DNA of 7,585 nt from an uncultured Olsenella sp. (GTDB lineage Bacteria; Actinomycetota; Coriobacteriia; Coriobacteriales; Atopobiaceae). Below, piece by piece: positions 5,718 through 7,585 of this stretch (positions within the stretch are counted from its first letter, which is position 1; every line of letters starts with the position of its first letter). The position numbers were made by a program, and so were the translations under genes. The stretch lies in NCBI GenBank assembly GCA_937900605.1, contig CALCDK010000141.1:1-7585 (forward strand). Direction: 5' to 3'. The notes under the pieces were generated by a model. That model saw only the letters and a program-made list of their open reading frames with translations, did no database searches and was not told the DNA's origin.

Positions 5718-7048
5718 CAGCGGTCGCCGCCCTCGGACTTCTTGCGGAACTTGAGCCTCACCGGGGTGCCGATCAGGTCGAAGCGCTCGCGCAGGCGGTT
5801 CTCGACGAAGCGCTCGAAGTTGTCGTCCACGAGGTCCGGCGCGTTGCACCAGAACGAGATGACGGGCGGCTTGGAGCCGGTCTGGGTGGCGTACTTGATC
5901 TTGAGGCGGCGACCCTTCTCGGAGCGGGTGTGGCCGCCCTCGCGGATCTGGGCGAGGAGGTCGTTGAGCTCGGCGGTGCGCAGCTGGGCGGCACGGGCCT
6001 CGGCGGCGCGGACGGCCAGGGCGAGGACCTTGTCGATGGCGCGGCCGGTGAGGGCCGAGATGTTGACGGTGGGGACCCACGGCGCGAAGGCAAGGCGCTT
6101 GTCGATGGAGGCGACCACCTCGTCGCGCTGCTGCTGGGTCTCGATGAGGTCCCACTTGTTGAGGAGCAGGACGAGGCCGCAGCCGCGGTCGATGGCCATG
6201 TTGGCGACCTTCTGGTCCTGCTCGGTCACGCCGACGGTGGAGTCGACGACGAGCAGGCAGACGTCGGCGCGGTCGATGGCCTGCAGGCCACGGACCAGGC
6301 TGTAGTACTCGATGTCCTCGTGGACCAGGGACTTCTTGCGCATGCCGGCGGTGTCGACCAGGCGGATGGGCATGCCCTTCCACTCGATGACCGAGTCGAT
6401 GGCGTCGCGCGTGGTGCCGGCGACGTCCGAGACGATGGAGCGCTTCTTGTTGGCGAGGCGGTTGGCGAGGCTGGACTTGCCGACGTTGGGGCGACCGACG
6501 ATGGCCAGCGAGAGCATGTCGTCCTCGGGCTCCTCGTCCTCGGGCTCGGGGAAGGCCGCCACGACGTCGTCGAGAAGGTTGCCAGTGCCGTAGCCGTGGC
6601 TCGCGGAGAGCGGGCGGGGCTCGCCGACGCCCAGGGCGTAGAAGTCCCAGAGGCCGTCGTTCTCGTTGGCAGGGTTGTCCTTCTTGTTGACCACGAGGAA
6701 GACGGGCTTGTCGACGCGCCTGACGATGCGCGCGACCTCCTCGTCCTCGTCGGTGATGCCGGTGGCGCCGTCGACCACGAAGACGATGACGTCGGCCTCC
6801 TCGCAGGCGATGAGCGCCTGCTCGCGGATGCGGGGAGCGAAGACGTCCTTGGACTTGACGGACTCGATGCCGCCGGTGTCGACCAGGACGAAGTCGCGGC
6901 CGTTCCAGTCCGCGTCGTGGTACGAGCGGTCGCGGGTGACGCCCCGGGACTCGTGGACGATGGCCTCGCGGCTGACCGCGATGCGGTTGACGAGCGTGGA
7001 CTTGCCGACGTTGGGACGGCCGACCACGGCAACTACGGGCTTGGGCAT
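5717..7048 (-). CDS. der: Ribosome-assembly GTPase Der (EngA)
   Basis: Der is a tandem-domain GTPase that binds the 50S subunit precursor and is needed for late ribosome assembly. The 443 residues hold two G domains and a KH-like domain. G domain 1 has GRPNVGKS (10-17), GVTRD (36-40), DTGG (57-60), NKKD (121-124) and SAS (148-150). An acidic linker follows (about 168-177). G domain 2 has GRPNVGKS (185-192), AGTTRD (210-215), DTAG (232-235), NKWD (297-300) and SAL (331-333). The C-terminal KH-like region (about 355-435) includes RLKIKYATQ and ERFVENRLRERF. No residue is missing. The ATG at 7048 has GAGGAGA five bases upstream and opens directly onto the first P-loop region. It lies 76 bases after the DUF512 gene, the widest gap in the window, and its stop overlaps the plsY start. 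Confidence 0.98.
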   Translation of the reverse strand: MPKPVVAVVGRPNVGKSTLVNRIAVSREAIVHESRGVTRDRSYHDADWNGRDFVLVDTGGIESVKSKDVFAPRIREQALIACEEADVIVFVVDGATGITDEDEEVARIVRRVDKPVFLVVNKKDNPANENDGLWDFYALGVGEPRPLSASHGYGTGNLLDDVVAAFPEPEDEEPEDDMLSLAIVGRPNVGKSSLANRLANKKRSIVSDVAGTTRDAIDSVIEWKGMPIRLVDTAGMRKKSLVHEDIEYYSLVRGLQAIDRADVCLLVVDSTVGVTEQDQKVANMAIDRGCGLVLLLNKWDLIETQQQRDEVVASIDKRLAFAPWVPTVNISALTGRAIDKVLALAVRAAEARAAQLRTAELNDLLAQIREGGHTRSEKGRRLKIKYATQTGSKPPVISFWCNAPDLVDDNFERFVENRLRERFDLIGTPVRLKFRKKSEGGDR

Positions 7049-7052
7049 GTGT

Positions 7053-7059
7053 TCTCCTC
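7053..7059 (-). promoter_or_regulatory. Shine-Dalgarno site of der
   Basis: Minus-strand GAGGAGA lies five bases before the der ATG at 7048. It is a strong site and settles the start. Confidence 0.8.
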
Positions 7060-7079
7060 GCTATTCCGTTGGTGGGTCG

Positions 7080-7088
7080 AGTCTAGCA
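7080..7088 (-). promoter_or_regulatory. Possible extended -10 promoter element upstream of der
   Basis: In the 76-base gap before der, minus-strand 7088-7080 reads TGCTAGACT. This fits an extended -10 (TGn then TAGACT, four of six matches to TATAAT) about 32 bases before the der start. It is the only AT-richer spot in a very GC-rich gap. No convincing -35 hexamer is visible upstream, so this is weak. If real, der and downstream genes could be transcribed independently of the DUF512 gene. Confidence 0.25.
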
Positions 7089-7124
7089 TGCGCCGGCGCG
7101 CGACCCGGCGGCCGGCGGCGTTCC

Positions 7125-7585
7125 TCACACGCTGCCCATTCGCCCCGCCCGCGCGTCCCCCAGCGAGAGGAGCGCGTCGAGCAGGCGCCCGGGCGAGGGC
7201 TCGCTCACGACCGGCGTGGCGCCGCGGGAGCGAAGGCGCGCCAGGATCGAGTCCTGGGTGTCGCCGTCGAGGGTCACGTGGTCGAAGTTGAACATCACCT
7301 CGGGCAGCACGACGACGGTGGACGAGAGGTCCTGCGGCAGCTGGGCGAGCAGGTCCTGCGACACGATGAGCCCGGTCACGTTGACGTCGCCGCCGAAGTA
7401 GTCGTTGCGGATGGCGTCGACGCGCGCGCCGGGGCCGAGCAGCCGCGCGAAGGAGGCGATGGTTCCGGCCGCGGCCTCGCCGCAGACGAGCGAGCACGCC
7501 AGGCCGCGCCGCTCGAGGAGCCCCCGTGCGCGCGCGACGTCGGAGGCGCGCGTCTCGGCCACGAGGTCGCACTCGTCCAGGAAGC
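7125..7585 (-). CDS. DUF512 domain protein, C-terminal part, cut by window edge
   Basis: The frame is open to the right edge, so the N-terminal part is outside the window and only about 152 C-terminal residues are seen. Members of this family usually carry a PDZ-like region and a radical-SAM-like region before the DUF512 domain (PF04459), and are often found upstream of der; their function is not established. The visible part shows VNVTGLIVSQDLLAQLPQ, typical of the family's V-TGLLtg-Dil segment, then VVVLPEVMFNF and DHVTLDGDT in place of the usual 'fLDd-T' segment, followed by a Ser/Pro-containing C-terminus. An in-frame GTG at 7562 is internal, because the reading continues upstream as FLDECDL. 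The TGA at 7127-7125 is followed by the gap before der. Confidence 0.82.
   Translation of the reverse strand, partial: FLDECDLVAETRASDVARARGLLERRGLACSLVCGEAAAGTIASFARLLGPGARVDAIRNDYFGGDVNVTGLIVSQDLLAQLPQDLSSTVVVLPEVMFNFDHVTLDGDTQDSILARLRSRGATPVVSEPSPGRLLDALLSLGDARAGRMGSV

Noticed and set aside
3985..5754. Plus-strand open frame of about 589 codons opposite gpsA and plsY
   Set aside because: Low-complexity shadow of GC-rich coding sequence; both minus-strand genes are recognisable over their full length.
7091..7120. Rho-independent terminator after the DUF512 gene
   Set aside because: GCCGGC palindromes are present, but there is no following T tract, and short palindromes are expected by chance at this GC content.
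5930..7291. Plus-strand open frame of about 453 codons opposite der
   Set aside because: Mirror of Der codons, with no recognisable domain and no credible ribosome binding site context.
1..7585. Mobile element, CRISPR array, tRNA/rRNA, riboswitch or defence system
   Set aside because: Nearly every base is accounted for by conserved housekeeping genes; no transposase, integrase, regular repeat array or structured RNA signature was found.

Overview
The window is very GC-rich (roughly 70% by eye). It is a densely packed, single-direction block of housekeeping genes, all transcribed on the minus strand from right to left. Gene content and protein style (DUF512 protein, Der, PlsY and GpsA in a row, zinc-ribbon coiled-coil protein, CoaBC, an Nfo whose N-terminus carries GCHLSTSGGYAAMG) suggest a high-GC anaerobic actinobacterium, most likely of the Coriobacteriia (Olsenella/Atopobiaceae-like). 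The taxon is an inference from gene style and order, not from a search.

Layout in transcription order: DUF512 protein (7585-7125, 5' end outside the window); a 76-base gap with a possible weak promoter; der (7048-5717); plsY (5717-5004); gpsA (5007-3949); rpe (3967-3303, broken); a NifS/IscS-type cysteine desulfurase (3297-2194, lacking the PLP lysine); a zinc-ribbon coiled-coil protein (2168-1443); coaBC (1446-238); nfo (238-1, 3' end outside the window). From der onward, gaps are at most 25 bases. Four junctions are stop/start overlaps of 1 or 4 bases, so this reads as one long translationally coupled operon. Der supports 50S ribosome assembly. GpsA makes glycerol-3-phosphate and PlsY acylates it, the first steps of phospholipid synthesis. 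Rpe belongs to the pentose phosphate pathway, the desulfurase would supply sulfur, CoaBC makes 4'-phosphopantetheine for CoA, and Nfo repairs abasic sites.

No mobile element, CRISPR array, RNA gene or obviously new system is visible. The main unusual signal is damage in the middle of the operon. Three adjacent genes carry indels relative to their families while their neighbours look intact. gpsA lacks about 7 residues just after its catalytic lysine and has a 15-base tandem duplication further on. rpe has a frameshift best explained by loss of about 13 bases. The cysteine desulfurase lacks about 26 residues, including the loop with the PLP-binding lysine, and contains no lysine at all. This could be genuine decay of a gene block or an assembly or sequencing artefact. 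The sequence alone cannot decide, but the lesions are specific and easy to test.
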